Shown here in pieces: positions 28,437-37,881 of a stretch of 48,351 nucleotides of DNA. The stretch is from Nanobdellota archaeon. Lineage in GTDB: Archaea; Nanobdellota; Nanobdellia; Pacearchaeales; GW2011-AR1. The notes beneath the pieces are model-generated. The model was not told the origin of the DNA and ran no database searches. It was given only the letters and a program-made list of their open reading frames with translations. Location: NCBI GenBank assembly GCA_030647125.1, contig JAUSKC010000008.1:1-48351 (forward strand), written 5' to 3'. The translations under genes and the position numbers were made by a program. How positions within the stretch are numbered: the stretch's first letter is position 1; every line of letters begins with the position of its first letter.

Positions 28437-29276
28437 ATGAACTTAAAAAAAACTTTGAAAAATGCAATTTATGGAAGCGCACTTCTTGTGTTAAGTGTAG
28501 CTGGACTTTCAATTGGAAAACCAAATTCTTTGGAATCAAGAATTTCTTACAAAGATAATCAACATGAAGTTGTGGATATTGAAAAAATTGCCAAAGAAAA
28601 AGAAGAATTTTCAAAACAATATTGGGAAAATCTTCCGAGAGAAAATGAAGGCCATAAAATAACTGAAGAACAAGGGAAAAAATTAGATGAAATTGCAATA
28701 AAATGGGTTAATGATATACTCCCAATGTCAATAAGAACGGGAATTATAGAAAAAAGCGCGATTTATGGAAAGATAGCAAGTTATTCAGACAATTATGAAA
28801 ATGAAAGAATGCAAGATGTAATGCACTTAGTCACCAGCCAGTATGTTGGTGATGTATTAATAAAAAGATTCAATGAATTCGACGAATTGTTTTTTAAATA
28901 TTCTGCGGAACACCCTAAAAAATTTAATAGAGAAGAGTTTAAGGCATTGTTGGTTGCTATAGCCGAACAGGAATCTAGTTTAGGTTACCCTAATGGGAAA
29001 AAAAGAGCTCCTTCATTAATAATGGGTTATGACAACTGGAAAAGATATGGGGATAAATTCTTGGGAGAGGAAAACCAAATAAGGGCAGCATCAAAAACAT
29101 TAAGAGAAGCGTTTGATGGAGAAAATCCGAACTACAAACTCAATCAAAATGCCAGAAACATGACAAATATTTTAAGTATATATTATCAAGGAAGGATAAA
29201 TAAAGAAGGAATTGACTACGCAAATTCTGTTATTGAAAGATATGCAAAGTGGAAAAAAGAGTTTAGTAAAGAATAA
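28437..29276 (+). CDS. Secreted protein with lysozyme/lytic-transglycosylase-like C-terminal domain
   Basis: Signal peptide; 'LLVAIAEQESSLGYPNG' and 'NILSIYYQGRINKEGIDYANSVIERY' resemble SLT-type E-S and YNxG motifs. Confidence 0.55.
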   Translation: MNLKKTLKNAIYGSALLVLSVAGLSIGKPNSLESRISYKDNQHEVVDIEKIAKEKEEFSKQYWENLPRENEGHKITEEQGKKLDEIAIKWVNDILPMSIRTGIIEKSAIYGKIASYSDNYENERMQDVMHLVTSQYVGDVLIKRFNEFDELFFKYSAEHPKKFNREEFKALLVAIAEQESSLGYPNGKKRAPSLIMGYDNWKRYGDKFLGEENQIRAASKTLREAFDGENPNYKLNQNARNMTNILSIYYQGRINKEGIDYANSVIERYAKWKKEFSKE

Positions 29277-29308
29277 AAACTTAAAAAGAAAGCAAACTTT
29301 AATTTTTT

Positions 29309-30502
29309 ATGGTAGTCATAAAGGGGGCAAAGGCCAAAGCAATAAAGGATTCGCGCGGCGAAAAAACAATTTCTGTGACAATAAAAACTAATGTTGGTGA
29401 TTTTAGCGCTTCATCTCCTAATGGAAAATCAACAGGAAAATATGAAGCAAATCCGTACAAAAAAAGTTTGGAAGAAGATATTAAGACATTGGAAAAATTT
29501 AGTGAATATTTTTCGGCAGAAATTCTTGAAAGGTTTGAGGACTTAAGGAGAGTTGAAGATATTCTAGATCGTCACGTGGGAGCAAACACTTTATTCGCAT
29601 TAGAGGCGGCAGTGTTGAAAGCAATTGCAAAAGAACAAGGAAAAGAGGCCTGGCAAATAATAAATCCAAATGCCAAAACATTTCCAAGATTAGTTGGAAA
29701 TTGTATAGGTGGGGGAAAACATTCAAAAGAAATAAAAGGGAAAAGGCCGGACTTTCAAGAGTTTGAAATAATTCCAGACGCGAATTCAGTTCTTAATAAT
29801 TATGAAATAAACAAAGAAGGAAAGGTTGATGCTGAAATTATTCTTAAAAAAACTGATGAAAATTTTTCAGTAAAGAAAAACGACGAAAATGCTTGGGTGA
29901 CTTCTTTGGATGACAAAAGAGTTTTAGAGGTCTTGAACAATGTTAGAGATAACATGTTAAAATCTAAGAAAATAAACTTTGACATTGGCGTGGACGTGGC
30001 AGCGTCGACATTTTGCAAAAGGAAGAAATATTTGTATAAGAATCCTGTTTTGAAAAGAGATACAGAGGAACATTTTTCTTATATTTCAAACTTGGTAAAA
30101 AATCTCAATGTTTATTATATTGAAGATCCTTTTGATGAAATTGATTTTGAATCTTTTGCCAAACTTCTAAAGAAATTTCCAGAAAAATTAATTGTAGGAG
30201 ACGACCTTACGGTAACAAACCACAAACGTCTTATGGAAGCAATAAAAGCAAAAGCAATAAATGGGATAATTGTTAAGCCGAATCAGAATGGCTCCTTGCT
30301 CGAGGTAAAGGCCGTTTGCAATCTTGCTCGTGAAAATAAAATAAAAATTATCTTTTCTCATCGTTCTGGTGAAACAGATGAAAACATCCTTGCGGATTTG
30401 GCTTTTGCATTTCAGGCCGACTTTTTCAAGTGCGGCATAGACGGACGCGAGAGAGAAGCGAAACTGAAAAGGTTGATTGAGATTTCTAAAGAACTAAAAT
30501 GA
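29309..30502 (+). CDS. eno: Enolase
   Basis: 'IKDSRGEKTISVTI', 'YYIEDPFDEIDFESF', 'VGDDLTVTN', 'KPNQNGSLLE', 'SHRSGETDE'. Confidence 0.93.
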   Translation: MVVIKGAKAKAIKDSRGEKTISVTIKTNVGDFSASSPNGKSTGKYEANPYKKSLEEDIKTLEKFSEYFSAEILERFEDLRRVEDILDRHVGANTLFALEAAVLKAIAKEQGKEAWQIINPNAKTFPRLVGNCIGGGKHSKEIKGKRPDFQEFEIIPDANSVLNNYEINKEGKVDAEIILKKTDENFSVKKNDENAWVTSLDDKRVLEVLNNVRDNMLKSKKINFDIGVDVAASTFCKRKKYLYKNPVLKRDTEEHFSYISNLVKNLNVYYIEDPFDEIDFESFAKLLKKFPEKLIVGDDLTVTNHKRLMEAIKAKAINGIIVKPNQNGSLLEVKAVCNLARENKIKIIFSHRSGETDENILADLAFAFQADFFKCGIDGREREAKLKRLIEISKELK

Positions 30503-31092
30503 AAATCATCCTAACATCCAACGGAATATCATCTGAAAAAGTTGAGGGCGAGTTCGTCAGATTAATTGGAGGCGCGCACGAATTGAAAAAGAAAAAAGTT
30601 CTTGTTGTACGTACTACTAGAAAAAATCCTGATGAATATGGTGAGGAAATCTTAGAAGAATTGAAAAGAGTTGGTTTTAATGAAAAGAACATAAGCTTTG
30701 TTAATCCTTTCAAAGAGGAAGCGAGCAAAGAGTTTGAAAAGTACGACGTCCTTTATTCCGCAGGAGGAAACACTTTTGTTATTTTAAATGAATTAAGAAA
30801 AAAGGGATACGACACATTAATTAAAAAAATGATAAAAGAAGGAAAAGTTTATCTTGGAGTTTCTGCAGGAACAATATTCTTGCAAAAGTCAATTAAAATT
30901 GCAGGAATTGGAAAGACCGCGGATGAAAATTATATTGACTTGGAGGACTTAAACGGATTAGGGGTAATTGATTTTGTTGTATGGCCGCATTACGAAAAAG
31001 AAAACGAGCACGATATTAAGGATTATGAAAAGAAAAATAAAATAAAAGTTATTCGTTTGAAAGATGGTGAGTGCATTGTTGTTGATGATTGA
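30499..31092 (+). CDS. Peptidase E-like (S51) dipeptidase
   Basis: 'YSAGGNTFVIL', 'LGVSAGTIFL' nucleophile motif. Confidence 0.8.
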   Translation: MKIILTSNGISSEKVEGEFVRLIGGAHELKKKKVLVVRTTRKNPDEYGEEILEELKRVGFNEKNISFVNPFKEEASKEFEKYDVLYSAGGNTFVILNELRKKGYDTLIKKMIKEGKVYLGVSAGTIFLQKSIKIAGIGKTADENYIDLEDLNGLGVIDFVVWPHYEKENEHDIKDYEKKNKIKVIRLKDGECIVVDD

Positions 31093-31215
31093 ATAAAAAT
31101 TAATACAAGTATCATACAAAATCTTTAAAAACCTTCTTTCATCTGGATATTTACTTTTCACGTACCGGCTGAAACAACCCCGGAAACACCCGTGAGCTAA
31201 TTATACAAATTTAAA

Positions 31216-32118
31216 ATGGCAGAAAATGAAAAAGTTGAAGAGAATGTTATTCATGAAATAGAAGAAAATGTCAAAGAAGGTATTGAAGACATTGAAGGAG
31301 TTGTTAAAGAAGCTACTAAGAAAAAAACTTCGAAAAAGAAATTAGCGGAAAAAGAAATTTCTAAGGAAACTGAAGAAGCTCCTAAAACACTTGAAGAAAA
31401 AAAGAAAGCACTTTTGGAAAAGGCGGCGAAACTTAAAGAAAAGGCCGCTTCTGAAGGATTGAGTTCTGAAGAATTAAAAGAACAAATCAAAATTAAAAAA
31501 AGAGAAGATATGCTTATTCCTCTGGAAGAATATGTTAAAGCAGGAATTTACATTGGAACGCGAGTTGTTACACCTGACATGAGGCCTTTTGTGTACCGAA
31601 GACGTGCAGATGGGCTTGCAATTTTCAATACTGACTTAATAGACGAGAAATTAAAAGAAGGAATAGCATATTTATCTAAGTTCGCCCCTGAAAATGTGAT
31701 TGTCGTATGTAAAAGACAAGCTGGATGGAAAGCTGTGGAATTATTTTCTGAAGCTACTGGAATAAAAATTTTCACAAAGAAATATCCTGCAGGTATTTTA
31801 ACAAACACAAAACTTGAAGATTTCTTTGAAAATGAATTGACAATTGTCTGTGATGCGTGGCTTGATAAAAATTCTTTGTATGATACTTTAAGAGTTGGAA
31901 AGAAAGTTTTAATGATTTGCGACACAAATAATTTCGCAAAAGGCGCGGACAAAACAATAATTGGAAACAACAAAAGCCCACGAAGTTTGGGGGTTATATT
32001 TTATCTTTTAGCTAGAGGATATTGCAAAGCAAGAGGGATAAAATCAGACATTCCGGACTTAGAATGGTGGACTAGCGAAAAAGAAGAAAGCCAAAAAGGC
32101 GCTAAGATGGGTGTTTAA
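31216..32118 (+). CDS. rpsB: Ribosomal protein uS2 with long charged N-terminal extension
   Basis: 'GIYIGTRVVTPDMRPFVYRRRADGLAIFNTDLIDEKL...NKSPRSLGVIFYLLARGY'. Confidence 0.93.
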   Translation: MAENEKVEENVIHEIEENVKEGIEDIEGVVKEATKKKTSKKKLAEKEISKETEEAPKTLEEKKKALLEKAAKLKEKAASEGLSSEELKEQIKIKKREDMLIPLEEYVKAGIYIGTRVVTPDMRPFVYRRRADGLAIFNTDLIDEKLKEGIAYLSKFAPENVIVVCKRQAGWKAVELFSEATGIKIFTKKYPAGILTNTKLEDFFENELTIVCDAWLDKNSLYDTLRVGKKVLMICDTNNFAKGADKTIIGNNKSPRSLGVIFYLLARGYCKARGIKSDIPDLEWWTSEKEESQKGAKMGV

Positions 32119-32170
32119 ATAAAAATTCTAGAATATAAATATTTAAAAGTAATTTCTTGTAAAGGTTTTA

Positions 32171-32401
32171 ATGGAAGAAAAACAAAAGCCAAAACTTAGC
32201 GATTATCCGCCTGCATTTATTCCTGAGAAGTATACAAGAGAGGACTTTTGGAAAGCGAAAATGCCAGAATTTAAGGATTGGATTTTATATGATTTATCGG
32301 ATAATAAAATAAAAGTTTATTCCGGAAGAAATTTAAGCGCTTTAGAAAAAGATGATATAATCCATGCATTATGGGAAGGAAGAAACTCTCCTAGCAGATA
32401 A
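32171..32401 (+). CDS. Hypothetical protein
   Basis: ORF. Confidence 0.5.
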   Translation: MEEKQKPKLSDYPPAFIPEKYTREDFWKAKMPEFKDWILYDLSDNKIKVYSGRNLSALEKDDIIHALWEGRNSPSR

Positions 32402-32406
32402 AATAA

Positions 32407-32874
32407 TTAATCTTTTCCTTTAAAAAACAACCAACTGTTTTTTCCGCCGAAATTTGTCTTTATTAAAACATATTTTCCTTTGAGTTTTCTTCCGCTAATA
32501 TCAATTATGATTTCTTTGTCAGAGAACTTTTCTGGAATGTATGTCCCTTTATCCCATATTTTAACTGTTCCTGCTCCGTAATTTCCTTCAGGAATAAAAC
32601 CTTTGAAATTCCAATAACTGTAAGGGTGGTCTTCTGTTTCAATAGCAAGACGTTTTGTTTTTCCATCATTAACAGCGTCGGGAATTTTAGGAATCGCCCA
32701 GGATTTTAGAACGCCCTCGTGCTCTAGTCGAAGGTCAAAGTGCAAATTTTTTGCATGATGTTCTTGAATTGAATATTTTAATTTTCCTTTTGAGATTTTT
32801 ATTTTGGGCTTTGGTTCAATTGTTCTCCTAAAATTTCTTTTTTGTTTATATTCTAATAACGCCTCTTTTTTCAT
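32407..32874 (-). CDS. Stand-alone LigD-type 3'-phosphoesterase domain protein
   Basis: 'YSIQEHHAKNLHFDLRLEHEGVLKSWAIPKIP', 'EDHPYSYWNFKGFIPEGNYGAGTVKIWDKG'. Confidence 0.9.
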   Translation of the reverse strand: MKKEALLEYKQKRNFRRTIEPKPKIKISKGKLKYSIQEHHAKNLHFDLRLEHEGVLKSWAIPKIPDAVNDGKTKRLAIETEDHPYSYWNFKGFIPEGNYGAGTVKIWDKGTYIPEKFSDKEIIIDISGRKLKGKYVLIKTNFGGKNSWLFFKGKD

Positions 32875-32924
32875 TTGAATTAGAACACAATCATTTTTAT
32901 AAAGTTTTTATTTTTTATTTTGTA

Positions 32925-33192
32925 ATGCCTTACATTGATAAAAATCAAAGACAGAAATATGATAAGATAATAGATGGACTTGCAAAAGTTGTTTCTGAAG
33001 AAAAAGAAGAACTTCAGGATGGAGATATGAATTATATAATTACAAGATTAGTTAGAAAAAATTTACCCTTTAAAATACAGGCATTTAAACCGCGCCATGG
33101 GAATGCTTGAATGCGTAAAACAAGAATTTTACCGACGAGTTGCCGGACCTTATGAGGATATTAAAATAAAAGAAAATGGGGATGTTGAATAG
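32925..33192 (+). pseudogene. Small conserved-looking protein (DUF6899-like) split by a +1 frameshift
   Basis: Frame 1 'MPYIDKNQRQKYDKIIDGLAKV...[11 protein letters not shown]...FKIQAF'; next frame '..[33 protein letters not shown]'; junction at TTTAAAC (33084-33090). Confidence 0.7.
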
Positions 33193-33195
33193 ATC

Positions 33196-33525
33196 TTAAG
33201 ATTCTTTCTTCTTTGCACTTACAAATTCCCGACCAAGATAAATTATGTTTCTATCTTTATCAATAGTGTATGGTTCGTTAGAAGTTACAAAGGCCGCATC
33301 GCCTTCTTTAAATTGATTATAAATATATTTATCTTTTACAATAAAATCAGATTGTGGACCTTTATAAAAATGAATAGAAGAATTATCTTTTTTTATCACT
33401 TGTGTTAGGTCCGTTCTAAAATGATCATACTTTTCTATCTTATCTTTTCGTAAATTTGAAATTAACACCACTGCTCCAGTTGCTAATGCCGCCGATAATA
33501 AAATTATTTTAGTTAGATTTCTCAT
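33196..33525 (-). CDS. Hypothetical single-TM protein
   Basis: ORF with N-terminal hydrophobic helix. Confidence 0.5.
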   Translation of the reverse strand: MRNLTKIILLSAALATGAVVLISNLRKDKIEKYDHFRTDLTQVIKKDNSSIHFYKGPQSDFIVKDKYIYNQFKEGDAAFVTSNEPYTIDKDRNIIYLGREFVSAKKKES

Positions 33526-33937
33526 AAAATTGTTTTATAAAAAGAATATATAAGATTAATTGCACTGAAATTTATTCTCCCGAAAAGAAATTTTAAATAA
33601 TTTTTAAGGTTAAATTCTCGTCGGAGAAAACAATTTTCCTTTATCAAAAATCCGACGAAAGATTTAAATACTTAATGCGTGATGAAAATCATAACTAAGA
33701 TGAGTGCCTTAATTTATACATACTTAGAGAATGTTAAGGTATGAGGTATGTAGAAGCAGTCATTTAGTTGTATATCTTTAACAATTAATAATAATGATGA
33801 TTTTAGCCGATAGAATTTATTCTTGAGGCGTAGCCAATAGTTAGGAGAATGTGTGAAGTGATTTTCTTTCTTACAAGAAAATTGCGCAATGGATTTTTGT
33901 TTTAATAAAATTTAACGAAAATATGAAATTGTTTTGA

Positions 33938-35367
33938 AATCCAGTTGATCCTGCTGGAGGCTGCGGCTCTCTGGTTTGCGCTAAGACATGCAAGTCTCTC
34001 GCAAGAGGGCAAACTGCTCAGTAACACGTCGGTAACCTGCCCTTAGGTTATGGATAAGCACGGGAAACTGTGTCTAATACATAATAAGAGACTTACCCTG
34101 GAACGATTTGTCTCACAAATTTGCGCCTAAGGATGGGCCGGCGGCGGATTAGGTTGTTGGCGGGGTAATAGCCCACCAAGCCGAAGATCCGTAAGGGCTC
34201 TTAGCGGAGAGGCCCTGAGAGGGAATCTGAGACACTATTCCCAGCCCTACGGGGTGCAGCAGTTAGGAATCATTTGCAATGCGCGAAAGCGTGACAGTTT
34301 GAGCCAGAGTGCTTCTCACTTGAGAAGCTTTTGCCAAATGTAAAAAGTTTGGCGAATAAGGACTGGGTAAGACGAGTGCCAGCCGCCGCGGTAATACTCG
34401 CGGTCCAAGTCGCAGCCATCATTATTGGGTCTAAAACATCCGTAGCTTGCCAGGAAAGTTCCTTGTGAAATCCGGCATCTCAAGTGTCGGGCGTGCAAGG
34501 AGTACTGCCGGGCTAGAGACTGGAAGACGTAAGAAGTACGTTCTAAGTAATGGTAAAATATGTTAATCTAGGACGGACTCACAACAGCGAAGGCATCTTA
34601 CGAGGACAGTTCTGACAGTAAGGGATGAAGGCTAGGGGCGCAAAACGGATTAGATACCCGTGTAGTCCTAGCAGTAAACACTGCACACTAAACATTAGTA
34701 CCTCCTCGAGAGGTATTGGTGCTGAAGGGAAGCCGAAGAGTGTGCTACCTGGGAAGTATAGTCGCAAGGCCGAAACTTAAAGGAATTGGCGGGGAGATAC
34801 TACAATGGGTGACGCGTGCGGTTCAATTAGATTCCACACCGTGAACCTCACCAGGAGCGACAGCAGAATGAAGGTCAGTCTAAAGGGCTTACCTGACACG
34901 CTGAGAGGAGTTGCATGGCCGACGTCAGCCTGTGCCGTGAGGTGACTTGTTAAATCAAGTAACAGGCAAGACCCGCGTGTATATTTACAAGAGCTATATA
35001 CAGATTGCCATGGTAACATGGATGAAAGTGCGGGCTACGTTAGGTGAGTACAGCCCGAATCCCCTGGGCAACACGCGCGCGTCAATGGCAGATACAATTG
35101 GATGCAACTCCGAAAGGAGAAGCTAATCCCTTAAAATCTGTCTCAGTCCAGATCGAGGTTTGCAATTCAGCCTCGTGACGCTGGAATCCATAGTAATCGG
35201 ATTTTATCAGAGTCCGGTGAATACGTCAATGTCTCTTGCACACACTGCCCGTCAAACCAACCGAGTTTAGTTATGGTGAAACCCTTCGGGGGAGAACCTT
35301 GACTAGACAAGGTCGGGTAAGTCGTCACAAGGTATCTGTAGGGGAACCTGCAGATGGATCACCTCCT
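33938..35367 (+). rRNA. 16S ribosomal RNA
   Basis: 5' 'atccagttgatcctgctggaggc', 'GTGCCAGCCGCCGCGGTAA', 'ATTAGATACCCGTGTAGTCC', 3' 'ggatcacctcct'. Confidence 0.97.
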
Positions 35368-35525
35368 ATATAAAAAAATTTTCAAAATTAAATTTATCGT
35401 CGAGAATACAACTTGGGTTGTTTCTACATACCATCTTTGTTAAAAATTTCGTCGAAGATTTTAAAATAAAAATTTAAAAACCACTACGGGCTAAAAATAA
35501 AATCTTGCATTACTGCAATTTTTCA

Positions 35526-35596
35526 GGGCTCGTAGTCCAACGGTAGAACACCTGTCTTGCACACAGGAGTTCCGGGTTCGATTCCCGGCGAGTCCA
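35526..35596 (+). tRNA. tRNA-Ala (UGC)
   Basis: GGGCTCG...CTGTC TTGCACA loop...CCGGG TTCGATT CCCGG CGAGTCC A. Confidence 0.95.
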
Positions 35597-35877
35597 TTTG
35601 CGAAGGACACCTAACGGTTTCCTACCGCACTATCTTCCCTTAAGATAGCAGATTGATTCTGAATGGAAAAATTAAAATATCGACGAGAAAATCACAAAAT
35701 CATATTCAACAAAACGTTGATACCGACGAGCAATCGTCAAATGCAGATGATGCAATTATCTGCCTGGGGACGACCCCCAACTCCGTTTTTCGGAGAAAAA
35801 CGTCGGATGGTTCGATGAACTAATCATTGGATCATGCAGAGAATACAATCTGAAAGGATTGATTATATTCAATGAAA

Positions 35878-35893
35878 CAAGCAGTAGAAGGTA
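35878..35893 (+). other. Pre-23S processing stem, 5' strand
   Basis: caagcagtagaaggta, exact reverse complement of 39617-39632. Confidence 0.8.
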
Positions 35894-37881
35894 AAAATTC
35901 GTAAATTTATTTACGAATTTAATTGGAAATTTGAAATATAATTTCCTTTCCCACATGAAATAAAAAAATATTTTTAAAAAACTAGAAGATCACATCAGAA
36001 TTTATTCTGATATCTACTATTTATGTTGTTAGACGGATAGCTTGGTTTTGGTTTCGAAGAAGGACGTGGCAAGCTGCGATAAGCTTCGGGGAGTTGCATG
36101 CAAACTTTGATCCGGAGATTTCCGAATGTGCCGAGAGGCAAGTCTACGCAGGGAATTGAAACATCTTAGTACCTGCAGGAAGAGAAAACAAAACGTGATT
36201 TCCTTATTAGCAGAGAGCGAAAAGGAAAGAGGGCAAACTGAATCTCCCGTCGAAAGATGGGCAGAGATGTGGTGAAGATAAGTGGCTAAAACATTGAGAA
36301 AAAATAACTGGAAAGTTATGCTATAGAGGGTGATAGCCCCGTATTCGAAAATGTTATGTCGCTCTTCAAAGAGTAGGGCTTCTTGAATTAGAGGTCTGAA
36401 TATGGCAGGATTAACTGCTAACCCTAAATAAAACCAAAGTCCGATAGCGTATTAGTACCGCGAGGGAAAGCTGAAAAGTACCCATAACAGGGTGTGAAAA
36501 GACTTGAAATCTAACAATTACAGTTGGTTACTGCTCTATCTATTTTAGTATAGAAGGGTTGTAACGTACGTTTAGAAAAACGGGCCAGGGAGTTTGTTTA
36601 TATGGCGAGGCTAACCGAAAAGAGTAACCGAAGCGAAAGCAAGTCTGAAAGGGCGTTAGTCATATGAATAAGACCTGAAGCCGGATGATCTATCCATGAG
36701 CAGGATGAAGTCTTCCGAAAGGAGGATGGAGGTCCGAACCAGTGCTATGTGCATGTGCTTGAATGATTTGTGGATAGGGGTGAAAAGCCAATCTAATTCG
36801 GCGATGGCTGGTTCCTGTTGAAATATGCCTACGTATGGTCTCGTTTAGTTTGTTGGCGGTGTAAAGTACGGATAAAGTTTGCAGGGTCTATTGACTACGG
36901 AACTTTTTCCAACTCAGAAACTGTCAACTACTTAAAACGGGAAGCAGGGGAAGTATGTAAGATACTTTTCCAAGACCGGAACAACGGAGAGTAAAGTTAA
37001 GGTCCCAAAATTTATGCTAAGTGTATCAAAAGGAGTCTTGAACCTGAGACAGTAGGGATGTAAGCTTAGAAGCAGCTATCATTTAAAGAAAGCGTAACAG
37101 CTCACCTATTGAGGTTCGGGGCCCTGAAAATGGACGGGGCTAAAGCATAATACCGATACTTTACCGGCACTCATGAGAGTGTTCGAGTAAGCAGGCGTGT
37201 TTTCTGCGCAGAATTTTCTCCGAGAGGAGGAATGGAGCGGAAATCAATGAGAATCCTGGCAATAGTAGGATGTGATTTTCCTGAGAATGGAAAACGCCGT
37301 AAGAGCAAGGTTTCCTTGGCCATATACTTTAGCCAAGGGTTAGTCAGCGCCTTAGTTGTACCTTAACTGAGTATGACGATGGACATCAGGTTAATATTCC
37401 TGAACTAATTTAATCTTACATAATGCGATTCGTTTCCGGATAAACAGATATTCTATGGAATATTTTTATGAAGAAATTTGTCGAGGGTAATCCTAAGACA
37501 CAAATTAATTTGTAAAAGGCGAGCTGTTGATTCCAGGAGCCAGTGAAAAGATCGTATTCTTGATTAAATTGCTGTACCCACAACCGACGCTGGTGCTCTA
37601 GCTGAGAAGGCTAAGGCGTGTAGGGGAAAACCAGGTAAGGGAACTCGGCATATTAGCCCTGTAGCTTAGGCTGAAGGGGTGTCTATCTTTGTGTATTGCA
37701 GAAATGTTGTTTGCATTGGTAGATCACAGTAACAAGGACGGCCCGACTGTTTACCAAAAACGTAGCTGATTGCTAATCTGAAAAGACTTGTATAATCGGT
37801 GAGACCTGCCCAGTGGTGGTGTTTCAAACTCCTTTTCAAGGGAGCTAAGACCCATCAAACGGCGGGGGTAACTATGACCCT

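Noticed and set aside
33084-33090. TTTAAAC as a viral-type -1 slippery site
   Set aside because: Zero-frame codons are TTT AAA CCG, not T TTA AAC, and the needed shift is +1, so the canonical -1 mechanism does not apply.
33679-33690. GTGATGA C-box-like sequence in the 16S leader
   Set aside because: No CUGA D box at suitable spacing; too short to call a C/D sRNA.
34316-35956. ORFs in and next to the 16S/23S genes (e.g. 34316-34498, 34579-34767, 34777-35019, 35756-35956, 38616-38870, 39081-39326, 39269-39493)
   Set aside because: They lie in rRNA or its spacer; translations are low-complexity or frame artefacts with no domain character.
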